Shown piece by piece: positions 10,547 to 21,607 of a stretch of DNA of 64,000 bases. Source of the stretch: Penicillium oxalicum (lineage: Eukaryota > Ascomycota > Eurotiomycetes > Eurotiales > Aspergillaceae); assembly GCF_001723175.1 (NCBI RefSeq), contig NC_064650.1:4278001-4342000 (forward strand), given 5' to 3'. How positions within the stretch are numbered: position 1 is the stretch's first letter; each line of letters starts with the position of its first letter. Made by a program: the position numbers and the translations under genes. The notes beneath the pieces are model-generated. The model searched no databases, was not told the origin of the DNA, and saw only the letters and a program-made list of their open reading frames with translations.

Positions 10547-11964
10547 ATGTTGAAATGCGATTTCAAGGGCTGCAACGGTACTTCTTTACGTTCAGACGGA
10601 GAATGTGTCATCTGTGACCGCCATCTCTGTGCTGCACATATGGACCACGAGTGTCCAAAGTGGAATGTGAGCAACGGTATCTACGTGCTTCCACCCCGAG
10701 AATTACCATGCTTATCATGAATATGAAGGACGGAGTGCTATATGATGTGGCCGCTCAAGAAGCAGAGCGAAGGGAGATTTTGAGATTACTAGAATCTCTC
10801 AACCTGTCTGCGCTCCTCTCGAGGGCAAGCCATCTACGAAATGGCATTTCCTGCTACTCGCCTCGACCGCTCATTTACGATAGATTGACATGCTCGACTG
10901 TAATGGGTCGTATGAACTACCATATAGAAATCCTCTTCGTTGACGGTGTCCGCTGGATAGCCCGTATTCGAAGATTCAACGCTACCTCACCACCGCCTGA
11001 TCTACGTAATTATATCATGCGCGGCGAGGTTGCGACCCTTCAGCTTCTGAGCCAAACAAAGATCCCTACGCCGAAGGTGTTTGATTACGGTATACATGGT
11101 CAAACTGCCGTTGGGGTCGGATATATCCTCATGGAGAAACTCCCGCGAAAGTCGCTGCGCTGGCCTCTTGCCTCCTCAGAACAAAGGGCAAAGGTTATGT
11201 CGCAGCTAGCAGGTGTATACATCGAACTGTAGTCTCTATCTTTCCACAAGATGGGGTCTCTAGATCAGCCAGGGGCCGACCATATTGGGCCATTTGCACG
11301 CGAATCATTGACCGAATTCATTGACTCGCAGATGATTCCTCTTGGACCATATACTGAACCGAAGGACTATCTCGACTCCAGCATTGGACTTATCCTGAAG
11401 TTAATCATGAATGGGGAGATTTATGCAGGGCATGAGGTCGATGCATTCTTAGTCCACCGCTTTCTTTTGGACTGCGTCACTGGAGTATTGCTCTAGTACA
11501 GACTGGACGATGGACGATTCTATTTGAGGCATGCAGATGACAATGGAGATCACATCCTTGTGGACACTGAATTCAACATTACGGGAATCGTCGACTGGGA
11601 ATGGGCTTATACCACATCGAAACCCGAAGCCTTTAAATCGCCAATAATGCTTCTTCCGGTTGCTGACTTTTACAATAGGAGCAACAACATTGGGGAAGAC
11701 GAGTCAACCTTTGCAAATATACTGGAGAATAAAGGCAACAAGAACCTTGCGGAGATAGTGAGGTACGGGAGACTACTTCATCGTTTCCAATTCTGTTGCG
11801 GATACGACTTTGCCGATTGGGAAGGATTTCTAGGCCTTTTCGAAGGGCTCCGGAAGGCTCTCAACAGAGACGCGAATTTGAGCTGGGAGGATTGGAAGAA
11901 CAGTGCCTTAGAAAGGTACTCGAGCGATGTACGCTTGAAGATGCTGCTGAGGCGGAGAGACTAG
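10547..11964 (+). pseudogene. zinc-finger plus aminoglycoside-phosphotransferase-like gene, two in-frame stops
   Basis: Exon 1 (10547-10666) encodes MLKCDFKGCNGTSLR..CVICDRHLCAAHMDHECPKWN, a Cys/His cluster resembling the small zinc finger fused to many fungal APH/choline-kinase-like proteins. A 62-nt intron (10667-10728) leads into the kinase-like part: EAERREILRLLESLN, the N-lobe with WIARIRRFN, YILMEKLP, then the catalytic region RHADDNGDHILVDTEFNITGIVDWEWAY with the Brenner-type H-x-D and the metal-binding DWE. The frame is interrupted by TAG at 11230-11232 and TAG at 11494-11496, yet reading stays in one frame throughout, so there is no indel. Both could be single C-to-T changes of CAG codons. 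It is probably a recent pseudogene; unusual readthrough or a missed intron is less likely. Confidence 0.75.
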
Positions 11965-13202
11965 AAAATGTTCATTCTTGTGATAGTCAAGCAAGTATAA
12001 GCTCTTCTTCCAAAGACACGTCAAATTGAAAATTCAACCATGATGAAAGGAAGTAGGAAGGTTATAGCTTCAGGAGACTGAGATACCCAAGGGGGTTGGA
12101 GAAGTCCCTAAACTCAGACTTCGCTTCGGCCAGAACAGCACGGAGGAGTTGCGAGTTTACCCAGGGTAGCCGCATTCGAATTTAGCAGCTTTTGTATGTG
12201 AGGTAGGGGCGCATATTGACAGGATGTTCCTTGCCATCCATGATGTTCAACGCAGAGTATGTACGATAAAAGCATACTGTAGCAGTGATTCCTAATCTGC
12301 TTCTCAAGGGGTTGAACATGGCGATATCATATCCGGGTTCATAGTACTCATTAATCATTTTGTGAAGCTTTTGTGATCTGCTTTGATCTGAATATCAAGT
12401 TAGAGGATATTTTCTCTCATACTCCCTATAACCAGTGCGAATACTTCTTCATTTTTCCCCCTCGATAGCATAGAGGGATGACATTTTCTCCATACTCTTA
12501 TTCATAGTCAATCCAGATCCCTCTTAGGAATCTCTGTCAAGGCATGAATAATGGAGGAATGGCCGTGGAAAGAGATAGGAAATATCTATAGAGCTCGGGC
12601 AGCCTACTAGTACTTGGAGGTTTCCACTGCAATCTCAACATGACGGGCCTCTTCAAGCGGCAAGAGGGTCCAACACGACGAGTGAGATGGTTTCTCTCAG
12701 CGTGTCCAATCAGCATAGTGAGACCAGAGTCTGGGAAGCAGCCATCTAAGCACTAACCCGAGTAGTCGTGCGGCCTTCGGGTGACCCTCACCATCACCTG
12801 ACCCACTCACCCCGTCGCGCGACATCAGGGCGGCACTGCTCGCCTACTAGAACCAGAAGGGCAGGCGTCGAGGTGCTCGTAGATTTTGAATTTTTGCTCA
12901 ATAGGCGGTTGAAACCTGCAGTCAATCAACTGTCCCCGATTGGTCCCTCTAGAGTCACTGGTCCGTATGTCAACTTTCACCCTCCAATCCTTCTTTTCAG
13001 TACATTCGGCAGGCAGAAGAAACTCCTTACTCCAGAATTATGCTTAAACGCATCGGTTCGAGAAATGATCTGGCCAGTGATCGGGGTCATTAGTCGACCA
13101 AGAACCTATTGGGGACTGAACTGAATAAAGATCTCAGGAGGAGAGGCATCGAGCCATGAAAGCTAACATTGAAGAACTCTCTCGGCTTTAGGTATTCGCA
13201 AA
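11965..13202. other. gene-free interval
   Basis: About 1.2 kb, AT-rich in its first half (roughly 12200-12560) and GC-rich near 12770-12860. It separates the pseudogene from the hydroxyacid dehydrogenase and should contain the promoter of the latter. The short open frames have no recognisable domain. I see nothing else. Confidence 0.4.
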
Positions 13203-14522
13203 ATGGAATTGGAAGAAAAGAAGCCCCGGGTACTCCTGCTTGGAAGTGTGGACTTGTACGTTCAATTTACCGACTAGCACACCAGGGTGAGGAGGAGCTA
13301 ATCCAATGCCTTGGGGGAACACATTTAGTGCCCACGATGCCTGGAAGTCACTGAATCAACTCGTTGAAGTTGTCAAACCAGCCGCCGAGAATCGTCCAGA
13401 GTTCATCGAAGAATGTCGCCGAGGCACATTTGACGGCATTCAAGTGGCCTATCGTGATTTCCATTCTCTTCGTGTCACCGGGCTTATCGATCAGGAGCTG
13501 GTTGATGTGCTGCCGTGTAGTTTGAGGTTCATTGCGTCGTGTGGTAGGGCTACCGTCTGAGGAACAAAAGGAAAGGCACACACATGCTTAATGCTAATGG
13601 AATATTTCATTATCCAGGCGCTGGCTATGACCAATTGGACATTGACGCTTGCAGTGCCCGCAATCCTCCGATCCTCGTCTCCAACACACCTACCGCAGTC
13701 GACGATGCCACTGCCGATGTGAATATGTTTCTCATCATTGGTGCACTTCGAAACTTCAATACCGGCATGCATGCCCTCCGCGAAGGAAAGTGGATAGGTC
13801 AGCCGGCACCGCCGCTCGGTCATGACCCCCGGGGTAAGACTCTGGGTATTTTAGGCATGGGTGGCATCGGACGAAACCTTAAGACGAAGGCCGAGGCTTT
13901 CGGCATGAAAGTGATCTATCATAATCGCCAGAAACTGAGTGACGAGCTTGCCCGCGGGGCGCAGTATGTCACTTTCGATGAGCTTCTGTCTACGAGTGAT
14001 GTTATCAGCTTGAATCTCCCTCTAAACGTGAGTACATGACTCGGAGATGCCGAGATTTGGCCGTCGATGAGATGATGCTCTCGCCAGACATGGATGCACT
14101 CGACGACTGATGCGTTGACAGAAAAACACCCGTCATATTATCAGCAAGGCAGAATTTGCTAAGATGAAGGATGGCGTGGTCGTCGTCAACACAGCACGCG
14201 GCGCTGTGATGGACGAAGCCGCACTCGTGGAGGCTTTGGATAGTGGTAAAGTGTTCTCGGCTGGGCTGGACGTCTTTGAGCATGAGCCGGAAATCCATCC
14301 GGGTTTGATCCAGAATCGAAATGTCCTCCTTGTACCCCACATGGGGACGTGGACCATCGAGGTAAGCTCATCTATAATACTCATCACCTGGGAGGGGCAA
14401 TGAGGCTCACGATTCCGTAGACGCTTACGGCCATGGAAACATGGGCAATTGACAATGTCACCTTGGCTGTGACAAAGGGCAAATTGAAGAGTCCAGTGCC
14501 TGAGCAGGCTAAGCTGCAATGA
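13203..14522 (+). CDS. D-isomer-specific 2-hydroxyacid dehydrogenase
   Basis: A NAD(P)-dependent dehydrogenase of the glyoxylate/hydroxypyruvate reductase type (like yeast Gor1), about 339 aa in five exons: 13203-13255, 13329-13543, 13618-14027, 14122-14361, 14421-14522. The N-terminus MELEEKKPRVLLLGSVD leads into FAHDAWKSLNQLVEVV. The substrate-domain loop reads FIASCGAGYDQLDI and TPTAVDDATADVNMFLI. The Rossmann motif is LGILGMGGIGRNLKTKAEAF. Catalytic residues are the Arg of VVVNTARGAVMDEAAL, the Glu of LDVFEHEPEIHP and the His of LLVPHMGTWT. All junctions are GT..AG and in phase. It reduces 2-keto acids such as glyoxylate; the exact substrate is not clear. The first short exon is the least certain part. 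Confidence 0.9.
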
Positions 14523-15334
14523 TACCAGGCTCCGGCTTGGATCATGAAGACTCAATCTACCGCAGCGGGTTTTCCTCACAACCTTGATCCAGATGAATCT
14601 GACCTTTCATATGAGGCTGTTTCAGACTTTGATCTCAGCCATACATCGATATGTATTTGAACTATGTGTGTTCATGTTGAAGCTAATTTCGCTTTAGCCC
14701 ATTTCTTGAGTTTGAGAAAGGGGGTTTCGCAGAAGGAAGGACCTACTACGTGGTGTAAATAAAAGATGGATGGATGCAATTTATAGGTTGTCAGTGCATT
14801 TCATCAGTGCATATGCCTAACTAGGTACTAAGAACTAAATACGCGTCCTAGTCAGCTGGGCACACTTTAGGAGCTGGAATAGTCGAAATACCTTACCTAC
14901 CTACCTCCAAATCTGTCTATCTAGTTCCATGACGACGGGAGCAGGGGGAGATCATACCGAATCAAATAGTTGTCGAAATGTTGTTCGGCAATGTTGAGCG
15001 TACTCGTATACATATTTTGCAACAATAGCGGAGCCACGTGTTGACTGATTCGAGTCCCGTCTTTTCCATGATATTCCATGTTTCTGATTAAATCTCTTCT
15101 CTTACTGAGAAAATGATTTTCATTCAAATCGCTCTGAGTTCGGTCTCATTGAGCATCAAAATAAGCTCCGTTGGGGAATTGTTGATGGCCATGCACCGAG
15201 GCTAGGTCACTGACTCGATTAATGCGTAGTTCCCCTTTTGGGACTAGTCCCTTCCAGCGCGGCGAGAAGTCCCGTAATCTTATCGGGGCGCCGTTGCGAT
15301 TGCGCTCCATCTACATTCATTCAACAGCTCCAAC
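14523..15334. other. gene-free interval
   Basis: About 810 bp between two plus-strand genes. There are short CTAC repeats near 14895-14910 and otherwise no coding signal. It probably contains the terminator region of the dehydrogenase and the promoter of the zinc-finger gene. Confidence 0.4.
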
Positions 15335-16283
15335 ATGGCCGAATACTGGAAATCAGCGGTCAGCGCTCCATTGCTCTCCCCCTGCAGTCTCGCGCTAATT
15401 TTTCCCTTATTTATAGCCTCGCTACTGGTGCAAACAATGCAAGATCTTCATCCGCGACACGCCATTCGAGAAGACCCAGCATGAAGCAAGTCCCAAACAT
15501 CAAGGCAGTCTCAAGCGCTTCCTCCGGGATATCCACCGCAATAATGAACAGCAACAGCGTGAATCGCAGCGAGCAAAGAGCGAAGTCGAGCGACTTCGTC
15601 AAGCTGTCGGGGGAGGCCCCGCGAAAGAGGATGCGACCGGCCCTGCGCCTTGGAAGAAGCAGGCCGCGTCGGTGTCCGATTCCGCCGCTCGACCGGTCAG
15701 CCTGGAGGAGAGAAAAAAGCAAATGGCTCAACTGGCAGAAATGGGTATCGCGATTCCTGACGAATACCGTGGGGAGATGGCCCTCGCTGGGGAATGGCAA
15801 ACTATGTCGGAGACGAAACTCGACGAGCAGGAGAGTGGTGTCAAATCTATCGGCGTCCGTAAGCGCAAGCTTGAAGGGGACGATGAGGAGAATGGAGCCG
15901 AGGATGGGGCTCAGAATGAATCCGGGCGACTGGTGAGCAAGGGGTGGGGATCCCGAATGAGGTCTTATCCTGGAGCACAGAATAATGAGGATGAGGATCT
16001 GGATGCTTTACTTGCCTCCACCAAGGGGCCGAAGAAAACCAAGGCTGCAGATGCCAGCGCAGGCTTCGATGCTGGACAAGACAACCAACCCGGGGAGGCA
16101 ACCCTCAATACAGTGGACGAGAAAGCCACGGTTGAGCCCAAGGCAGAAGATACTGACAGCCCTGCCCAAGTCAAGACAGAAGTACCTGAGAAGCCGACAG
16201 TTTCTCTTGCCGAGGAGAAACCCGTTGAAGAACTGGCTGGCCCTATTTTCAAGAAGCGCAAGGCCAAAATCCTGAGGAAATAA
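15335..16283 (+). CDS. U1-type zinc-finger protein (WBP4/FBP21-like)
   Basis: A probable splicing-associated protein of about 296 aa. Exon 1 (15335-15358) encodes only MAEYWKSA. After a 58-nt intron (15359-15416, GTCAGC..TAG) exon 2 gives the matrin/U1-C type zinc finger PRYWCKQCKIFIRDTPFEKT with the His pair in QHEASPKHQGSLKRF. The coiled, basic helix RDIHRNNEQQQRESQRAKSE follows. The central VSLEERKKQMAQLAEMGIAI and the acidic, Lys-rich tail ending FKKRKAKILRK look like a nuclear protein with a C-terminal localisation signal. No WW domains are visible, which fits fungal members. The role in pre-mRNA splicing is inferred from the family. Confidence 0.82.
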
Positions 16284-17928
16284 ACGGAGTGCGCTATCCA
16301 ACGAGTAATCCCCCTGACCCCCCAAATTCGCTGGATCGGAGAATAAGCACATCACATACAAACCTCCACCGGGACGATATGGCAAGCCCTTTGTCACAGT
16401 ATCAGTCGATGGTAATCCAGAGTGTAGTGCGTCCAGGGTCTGCAGACGGATTTTTAAGGAACTCGACGACGGCGAGATTCCGACTGCAAGTGAGCGCCTC
16501 CCACAGACACCTCGACCCCCTCGTTCTTTGGACGAGATTTGAGACCACTATTTTGGATTCCATCTGAAGCCTACTACCTAATGAGGATTTCAGATGCATC
16601 CTCAGCGAACACAGAGATTCAGCTTTTTCCCAGGCCTGACACGATGTTCATCATTCCACCTTTTGAGTCTCCCGCTCTGTCCACCAGGCCTTATCGTCTA
16701 CCGTCCAGCCGGCAGAAATTCAGTTACCTTGTGACGGCACTGCACCAGATCAAATGTGTTCAAAATACAATACAATAATTCTCCCATTGTAAATTTCAGC
16801 CAGAGCTGATGGTTCCATGCTGAGTAGTTCCATGCATGCAGAGTTGTCATATGCATTTGTATGGTTAGCTTGTTGTATAGATTTTGGCGTTGCCACTCCA
16901 ATTTTTTTCTCGGCGTTGAAGCGGAGAACTTTTGGATCGCCGGAAAAGAAAGCTGCTTTAGTTTGTTCCTCCAACTTCGCGCAACTCCCTCCGGCTGCCC
17001 ACCAAAACCAGAAACCCGCCGAGTTCGCCAGCAGCTCGCGCATCACCATTCCCTGTATAGACACACAGTGTCCTTTCCCCCCAGGTGAGGCGATCCTGTC
17101 CAATCTATCGTAATTTGCCCCGTCCGGTCTGCCCGCATCGTCCTGTCCGAGGCGCATTTCCTTGGTGGCTGTCAGCAAAGATCCACGACCCTCTGCCTCA
17201 CAAGGCTCAAAGGCCAGTGCCATCGACAATTCTCCGAAGGAAAATTTTTTAATCCATATCGTCCACGATCATCATGCAAATGGCCTCGGTTCGCTCGGTG
17301 AGAGTTCGGGCGGGGGAGAATTTTTGGGATTCTCAGCAGAGAGAATGCGACAAAATCTTGACACGGTGACGCACTCACCAAGGCAGTTGGGCGGCTCGTT
17401 GGATCGGAGGAAAGGAGCTTGATTTGTCTTCAATTGAGGCTGCCACTGCGCTTTCGGTCTTCGATGGTTCAAACACAGTGGTTGGGACAGCTGGACTTGA
17501 GATCGTGAGCCTGGCAGTGCAGCAAATGGGAGGAAACCGACGCGCCCACTGGACTTTTTCCAGAACAAGCTGGACTGCGCGGCTCCGGTGCAGATATTCT
17601 TCTGGGACGTGATGTTTTCATCCCGACAATGACAGACTCTGTTTCAGATCGGCAGAAAGGATATGGCGGGGGCATGATTGCGCAATTTATGGCAGGACCG
17701 CATGCTAACTTGGCTTTTCATCTGATCAGATCCGAGGCGATAGATGATTTATACGTTTCACCCCATTCGACCTGGAGTGGCGCTTTCGCTCAGCTTCAAG
17801 CTGTACAGCCTTTGACCACGAGACTTCTCATTCTCCCCGCAGTTGCAGAAGTCTTTTATCGACCGTAACGTTTTCGCGATCAAACACGTCCAGCTTGATT
17901 GAACTGTGCGGAGGGCTGGCAAGGAGAC
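16284..17928. other. long gene-free leader of the Zn2Cys6 gene
   Basis: A 1.6-kb stretch with no domain-bearing open frame on either strand. Because the following gene is a regulator, this probably includes a long promoter and 5' UTR. It contains scattered short upstream ATGs. I saw no RNA gene or repeat. Confidence 0.4.
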
Positions 17929-20928
17929 ATGGCTGAGTCCTCAGAACCCAATGCTGGTGGGCCAGGTGAGGAAGGCCAGGCTGCAGTTCCCAGCGTCACG
18001 GAGGCGAGTGCTCCAGCGCCAACGCCCAACAGTCCGCCTCCAGCTGCAGAGCAACCTCCACGGCAATCAGAGGCGATGGCATCAGAGTCCACACCAACTC
18101 CTATGCCGTCAACGGAAAATCAAACTGAGCCGGCCCCAGCTCCATCCGAACCTCCAGAGACCGCCAGGCCAGAACAATCATCAGAGACACCAGCGCCTCC
18201 TCCCCACTCTCCCATTCCTCCTCCCCAACCTGAGATGCCCACACCCTCAACACCCGCACAATCAACCTTACCTACCAATTCAGACGCCGCAGTACCTCTG
18301 GCATCCTCTGAACCCATCGAGGCTCCTGGGATTCCTGCACCTGTTGCCCCGGCTGCATCCACAGAATCTACGATGCCTGCCACGCCTGCCACACCTGCTG
18401 CGCCGGAGGCGACTCCAGCTTCTTCAACTCATATGAATACAGAAGCCACTCCAGCTCTGTCAGAAGGTACCGGCACTCCTACGGTTGATGCTGAGCAGCC
18501 AGCAGCCCCGCCGAACAATATTACGTCTACCTTTCCCTCCCTGCCTGCTATGGATACCTCTCTCCCACCGATCGACTCTTCGCATTCTTTGGACGACAAC
18601 GAGCTGCCTTCCTTCGACGCCGCTCTCCGAGCCGTCAGCGCGGCATCGGCAGACGACTTGGCGCTCCCAGCGATCGACACGACCCTGCCCGCAATCGGCA
18701 CAGATATCCCGACTATGGACCACCCATTTGGCGACGACAGTCATTTTGGACATCACGATACCCAGGATGGACCGGATAATTCCATGAATACCGGCCATGA
18801 TTCGCTCCATGGGACCATCAATGGTACGACGCATTACCAGAATTCACCTCACGACAATTACCAAACATCCTCGAATGGCAACTACCAATACAATTCGGGC
18901 GCGCCGCACGACGGACAGCAATCGTCGCAAGCCTCGCCTCAGCATCAGTATCAGTCTCAGCCTCCGCAGAATTATCAACCACAATCAAACGATATGTACC
19001 ACAATTCCGGTGGGGGATTCGCCAGCGTGAATGCCAACTCGAACAACCACGTCCAGGGACAACCCGGTCAAATGCCCCAAGCACCCATTGGCTCTCCTAT
19101 GCCCTCCAACATGCAGAATATGGCGCCGATGGGACAGTACATGCCCAGCTACGCGTCCAGCGTTTCTCCAGCCGGCATGAGTCCGAATTCGCAGATGGCC
19201 TATCCACTGCCGGGAGATCCCAACAAGATGCTGTCTAGTGGGCGCCACAAGAAAGAGGTCAAGCGACGCACCAAAACAGGTTGCTTGACCTGTCGCAAAC
19301 GAAGAATCAAGGTATGTCAGGCTACTGGCCTCAAAATTGAGCATCTGTTTTGTTGGAGTTGAGAGTTTGCACTTTGCGCGCTCCGCGGGGCCTACGGGCC
19401 TCGCTTGTTGCCGCAGACCCCGCCCTTTATCGTTTATTTTGTCTCCCGCATCATTCACGGCCACACCCTCCTCCCAGATCCTTTTGTTCTTTCTTCTTCT
19501 TTTATTGGCAATCGCTTGGTGGGGATTTATCATTTATTTTTTTTTCTAATTTTTGCAGTGTGACGAGGGTCATCCCGTGTGCAGAAATTGTGTCAAGAGC
19601 AAGCGCGAGTGTTTAGGTTACGACCCAGTTTTTCGCCCTCAAGCGTCCGCTCCATCGGCCATCCAGCCAGCTCCGAACCCCCAGGCACCCTCGCTCGTGG
19701 TCAATCCTCAGGGCCCTCCAGTGCAGGCTGCGCCTTCGTATCCTTCTGCGCCGCCCGGGTACATGCCCGCATCGTCGCAACCTTTTGCGCCCTCACTTCA
19801 TTCCGAATCTCCTAGCGCTTCCACCGATCATCACGACAACGCAACCGGCATTGACCATTCTCTTGCAACAAGCACCGTCTCACATCCTTCCACGATGCAG
19901 TCCACAACTGACTTTCGGCCGCAGAGCTCGGATCAGCTCTACAAAGGTACGTGGAGGCAGTTCACCAGGCAAGGTCGGGAGACCTGCCTGGGACAAAGCC
20001 CGGTTTCAGTATCTTTGTATTCTCGTCCACCTCACGGTTGATGCTAATTGAACCGCTCCTTTTAGCCAAGAATCTCAACATCAATGACCTGATCGCGTTA
20101 CGTGGGATTCCCCCTCCACCACCCCATCCGGTCGGTACCCTGCCTCCTGGGCGCCTCGAAGAAATCCAAGCAGTCTTCCTTGCGACCTATGCGCCCGCTA
20201 TCGACAAGCTCCTCGAAGTTCGTTGGTACGCAGACAAGGCGCTGTCAACGCTCATGGCCGACGTGCAACTGATGGCCGACTATTCCGCCCTGATCAATGC
20301 TTTCAATGATTGGAATCTCAATGACGGAAATACGGTTGCCCGCTTGGAAAGTTTCGAGGCCTCGATTATCTGGCGGAGTATGACCTTGTGTCGCCAGGTG
20401 CAGTCCACAGACAACGGGCAGACGAGTCAGGACTGGAATCTAGTGGCGGCACGGGCGCGCCTGAGCGCGATCGAAGCCCTCCTCACATGGACCCATCTGG
20501 ATCAGAATTCGCTATCCCGCACGCACAGGACAGAAGCCGCCACTCCGCCGCACCAGCCCGACCAGTTTATGCAGCGTCAATTGGATTTCTGGAGCGAACT
20601 AGGGGAGTTTTTGACGCTTCACGACAATGAAGCCAGCTCTGCCAAGCAAATCGACGATACTCTTGTGCGGTGCCGTCAACTGCTCGACACCTATGAAAAT
20701 CGAGATATCATTTACTCCATCGCCATTGCCAGACACCTCGGGCAACGTTGGGCGGATTTCCCCAACAGTCTTCCCAAGGTCGGATATACGACCGAGAAGG
20801 AGGCTGGGACCAAACTTTTCGTTGCGCACAAGTTCATCGAAGAAGAGGCCGAAGGCAAAGGCACGACGCAAATCTACAAACGAATCTGCTGCATGGCCGT
20901 TCGTTCCTGGTGGGTTGCTCGCGAGTGA
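17929..20928 (+). CDS. Zn(II)2Cys6 transcription factor
   Basis: A large fungal-specific regulator of about 877 aa. Exon 1 (17929-19311) starts MAESSEPNAGGPGEEG and encodes some 450 residues of Pro/Ala/Thr-, then Gln/Asn/His-rich low-complexity sequence. The DNA-binding domain is unusually internal: KRRTKTGCLTCRKRRIK, then an intron of 247 nt (19312-19558), then CDEGHPVCRNCVKSKREC, giving CX2CX6CX6CX2CX6C. Exon 2 runs to 19946 and exon 3 (20066-20928) starts in phase with KNLNINDLIALRGIPPPP, followed by the helical regulatory half with FLATYAPAIDKLLEVRWY and ending MAVRSWWVARE. The pattern recalls proteins annotated as moc3-like, but I am not sure enough to name it. The start is the first ATG in this frame. 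Confidence 0.88.
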
Positions 20929-21607
20929 CCGGTCCATTGATGCTCAGTTTCGATGATTATTTCCCTCCCTGTTCAAATACCAATAGCCCGTCGTCAAGGT
21001 GCCGACTGGGTTTGTTTGTTTTTGCTTTTGATTGATGTTGTCTTTTTACTTTGAATTGTTAACCCCCTTTTTTCGATTGCGCAGCGGCGTCGTTTCTGCT
21101 CGCGATTTTGAAAAAGCATCATGGCCTGGCGTTACGACCTCTCTCTCTCTCTCTCTCTTATTTTTTCCACCTCACCTTTTATCCTCAACGATTCATTGAG
21201 ATCCAATTTACCTTTTCCATTCCTGGGGCTGTAGGCTTCAGGGGAACCGGTCTACCTTGTGAGCCTGGTTCAACGGCGTTGACGGCCTGAGCATTGCTCT
21301 CACGAAGTTACTCTTGTCTTGGTCTTTCTGTTCATTTTATTTTTTTTGTACAACCCTTCCTACGCCTCTGGTTGAAGACATCTACCGGAGGCTGTGCTCG
21401 CTTTAGCGGCCGAGACCAATATGATAAATCATATTCTACAATTCGGGAATCAAATGTCCAGAAATCTTGAACCCGCAGACTATAATCTCTACAGTGTATG
21501 ACAGCATCGGTGTACCTTTCCGCTCATCATTGCCTTGGCGGTGATAACTCGTCAAATATGAGCTCCCAGGACAACAAAGAATATAGATAAAGAATAAAAG
21601 ACAGACC
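20929..21607. other. convergent interval with pyrimidine-rich tracts
   Basis: About 680 bp between the converging transcription-factor and tubulin-cofactor genes. It holds the 3' ends of both, a (CT)10 tract and several T-runs, and no coding signal. Confidence 0.45.
21139..21158. repeat. (CT)10 microsatellite
   Basis: Ten uninterrupted CT units lie downstream of the Zn2Cys6 gene, probably in its 3' UTR or just beyond it. A length-variable simple repeat is expected. Confidence 0.9.

Noticed and set aside
12768..13124. Open frame of 118 codons before the hydroxyacid dehydrogenase
   Set aside because: No homology to the dehydrogenase N-terminus, which is supplied by the exon at 13203; treated as promoter sequence.
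16750..17229. 159-codon minus-strand open frame upstream of the Zn2Cys6 gene
   Set aside because: No recognisable family; the complementary strand shows equally long open frames, as expected by chance.
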